Part shown: piece by piece, positions 62,825 to 64,000 of the stretch
How the letters are laid out: every line of letters begins with the position of its first letter
How positions within the stretch are numbered: position 1 is the stretch's first letter
Made by a program: the position numbers and the translations under genes
Assembly: GCA_036946625.1 (NCBI GenBank)
Contig: JAQIIU010000002.1
Span: forward strand, 372,001-436,000
DNA length: 64,000 bases
Direction: 5' to 3'
DNA from: Methylorubrum populi
GTDB taxonomy: Bacteria; Pseudomonadota; Alphaproteobacteria; Rhizobiales; Beijerinckiaceae
Notes under the pieces: generated by a model
Database searches by the model: none
Seen by the model: the letters and a program-made list of their open reading frames with translations, nothing else
What the model was told of the DNA's origin: nothing

Positions 62825-63847
62825 TTGGGCGTCGTCGTTACCCTCGATGAAGGCCGCTCCGATCCGGAGGCCAGCCTCACCGATCTCGTCGGCCTCGTCG
62901 CGGCCGGAATGGAGGGGGTGAACGCGACGATCCTGTCGCGCACGGGTTCCGACGTGGCGATGATCCCCGAGGTCGCCAACCATCTGATCGCGTCCGGCGG
63001 CAAGCGCCTGCGCCCGATCCTGACCCTCGCCTGCGCCGATCTGTGCGGCTATGCGGGCGGCGACGGCGCGGTGAAGCTCGCCGCCGCGGTCGAGTTCATG
63101 CACACCGCGACCCTCCTCCACGACGACGTGGTGGACGAGAGCGACATGCGCCGCGGCCGGGTCGCCGCCCGGATCAAGTGGGGCAACGAGGCGAGCGTGC
63201 TCGTCGGCGACTTCCTGCTCGGCCAAGCCTTCCGCATGATGGTCGAGGTGGGCTCCCTGCGCGCCCTCGACATCCTCTCGGCCGCCGCCACGGTGATCGC
63301 CGAGGGCGAGGTGATGCAGCTCACCGCCGCCAAGAACACCGAGACCAGCGAGGACGAGTATCTCGCCGTGATCCGCGGCAAGACCGCCGAGCTGTTCGCG
63401 GCGGCCTGCGAGGTCGGCCCGGTCCTGGCCGAGCGGCCGGAGCCCGAGCAGGCGGCCTGCCGCGCCTACGGGATGAACCTCGGCATCGCCTTCCAGCTCA
63501 TCGACGACGTGCTCGATTACGGCGGCACCAGCGCGGCTTTGGGCAAGAACGTCGGCGACGATTTTCGCGAGGGCAAGATCACCCTGCCGATCGTGCTGGC
63601 CCTGCGCCGCGCGACGGACGGCGAGCGCGGCTTCTGGCGCCGCACCCTGGAGCGCGAGGAGTTGGCGGAGGGCGACCTCGAACAGGCGCTCGCGATCCTG
63701 CGCCGCCACCACGCCCTCGAGGATACGATCGCGCGCGCCCGCCACTACGGCACGATGGCCCGCGAGGCGCTCGGCGCCTTCCCGAACGGGCCGATGAGGG
63801 CCGCGCTGCTTCAGGTCGTGGATTTCTGCATCGCCCGGGCGCACTAA
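62825..63847 (+). CDS. Polyprenyl (octa/decaprenyl) diphosphate synthase
   Basis: This 340-residue all-helical trans-prenyltransferase has the first aspartate-rich motif LLHDDVVDESDMRRG and the second FQLIDDVLDYGG, plus GGKRLRPILTLACADLCGYA at the start of the catalytic core. It elongates farnesyl diphosphate with isopentenyl diphosphate to make the ubiquinone side chain; chain length cannot be told by eye. The start is TTG at 62825, with GGAGG eight bases upstream; the protein then begins GVVVTLDEGRSDPEASL. The essential ubiquinone role is inferred from family. The frame extends upstream in-frame without conserved sequence. Confidence 0.93.
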   Translation: MGVVVTLDEGRSDPEASLTDLVGLVAAGMEGVNATILSRTGSDVAMIPEVANHLIASGGKRLRPILTLACADLCGYAGGDGAVKLAAAVEFMHTATLLHDDVVDESDMRRGRVAARIKWGNEASVLVGDFLLGQAFRMMVEVGSLRALDILSAAATVIAEGEVMQLTAAKNTETSEDEYLAVIRGKTAELFAAACEVGPVLAERPEPEQAACRAYGMNLGIAFQLIDDVLDYGGTSAALGKNVGDDFREGKITLPIVLALRRATDGERGFWRRTLEREELAEGDLEQALAILRRHHALEDTIARARHYGTMAREALGAFPNGPMRAALLQVVDFCIARAH

Positions 63848-63935
63848 ATAGAAACTCGCCATCTGAGCGAGCACAGGGTCACGCATATGCCCGCCGTGGT
63901 TTCATTCGCCAGGGTCCGCGCAGCCGGTGGCAACT

Positions 63936-64000
63936 GATACGGTTTCCGGTTGATCGGCTCGGTTCCTCACCCGTCATCGCGAGCGAATGCGAAGCGATCC
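63936..64000 (+). repeat. 170-bp dispersed MITE-like repeat, copy C, partial at window end
   Basis: TGATACGGTTTCCGGTTGAT starts the element, followed by CTCGGTTCCTCACCCGTCATCGCGAGCG and GCGAAGCGATCC, the same order as copies A and B. It lies 88 bp after the polyprenyl synthase stop. The right part is beyond the window. Confidence 0.75.

Overview
This is high-GC alphaproteobacterial chromosomal DNA. The small secreted proteins, the PRC-barrel proteins, the split glycyl-tRNA synthetase (alpha and beta chains), the NDUFS4-like protein, opgGH and the dense dispersed palindromic repeats point to a Methylobacterium/Methylorubrum-like member of the Hyphomicrobiales. That assignment is inference from gene content and family knowledge; no database search was run.

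Positions 1-9084 are a decayed integrative or conjugative island abutting the 3' end of a tRNA-Ser(UGA) gene. It carries an AlpA-type regulator, a Ti-type MOBQ relaxase/helicase (TraA) split by one in-frame amber codon, a clear Ti/RSF1010-type oriT, and traC/traD. The expected traG and type IV secretion genes are absent. In their place are an XRE/MmyB-type regulator with a divergent 14-TM-type MFS pump, a LysR regulator broken by a one-base frameshift, and a 5'-truncated large serine recombinase whose reading frame runs through the tRNA gene.

Positions 9085-17587 are core-like: tRNA-Ser, the glucan pair opgG-opgH, a DHH phosphoesterase, small secreted or hypothetical proteins, a luciferase-like monooxygenase, a five-copy 14-bp tandem repeat and a 23-codon ORF with a near-perfect ribosome binding site. 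Positions 17783-25714 are a seven-gene minus-strand catabolic operon: GntR regulator, FAD-linked 2-hydroxyacid dehydrogenase, ACS-family MFS importer, DUF1537 acid-sugar kinase, PdxA2-type dehydrogenase, iron-type alcohol dehydrogenase and DapA-family lyase. It looks like a four-carbon acid-sugar pathway with additional arms. Next to it, 26.0-29.5 kb is a gene graveyard: remnants of a gluconolactonase and a GMC oxidoreductase, an intact modA followed by a modB cut off by an IS3-type transposase remnant, and part of a MITE-like repeat.

Positions 29504-47716 hold parE, a threonine aldolase, an ABC exporter, three MFS/PRC-barrel genes, an SWIB protein, an SDR enzyme, a DHA2-type MFS, an alpha/beta hydrolase with a 3-hydroxyisobutyrate-dehydrogenase-like enzyme, a glutathione transferase, tRNA-Pro(UGG), an NDUFS4-like protein, an SPFH protein and a second flavin monooxygenase. 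Positions 47.7-64.0 kb hold a TPR protein and the glyQ-phoX-fic-glyS series, in which a Tat-exported PhoX-type phosphatase and a broken Fic gene separate the two glycyl-tRNA synthetase subunits. After these come a TetR/SnoaL pair, an S49 peptidase, a tRNA1(Val)-type methyltransferase, a DUF2007 protein and a polyprenyl diphosphate synthase.

The most unusual non-coding feature is a repeat family with two full copies of exactly 170 bp (14833-15002 and 54738-54907) and a third copy running off the window end. Its TGATAC terminus supplies the stop codon of two unrelated genes. A second, about 220-bp, element with 14-bp terminal inverted repeats abuts one of these copies.
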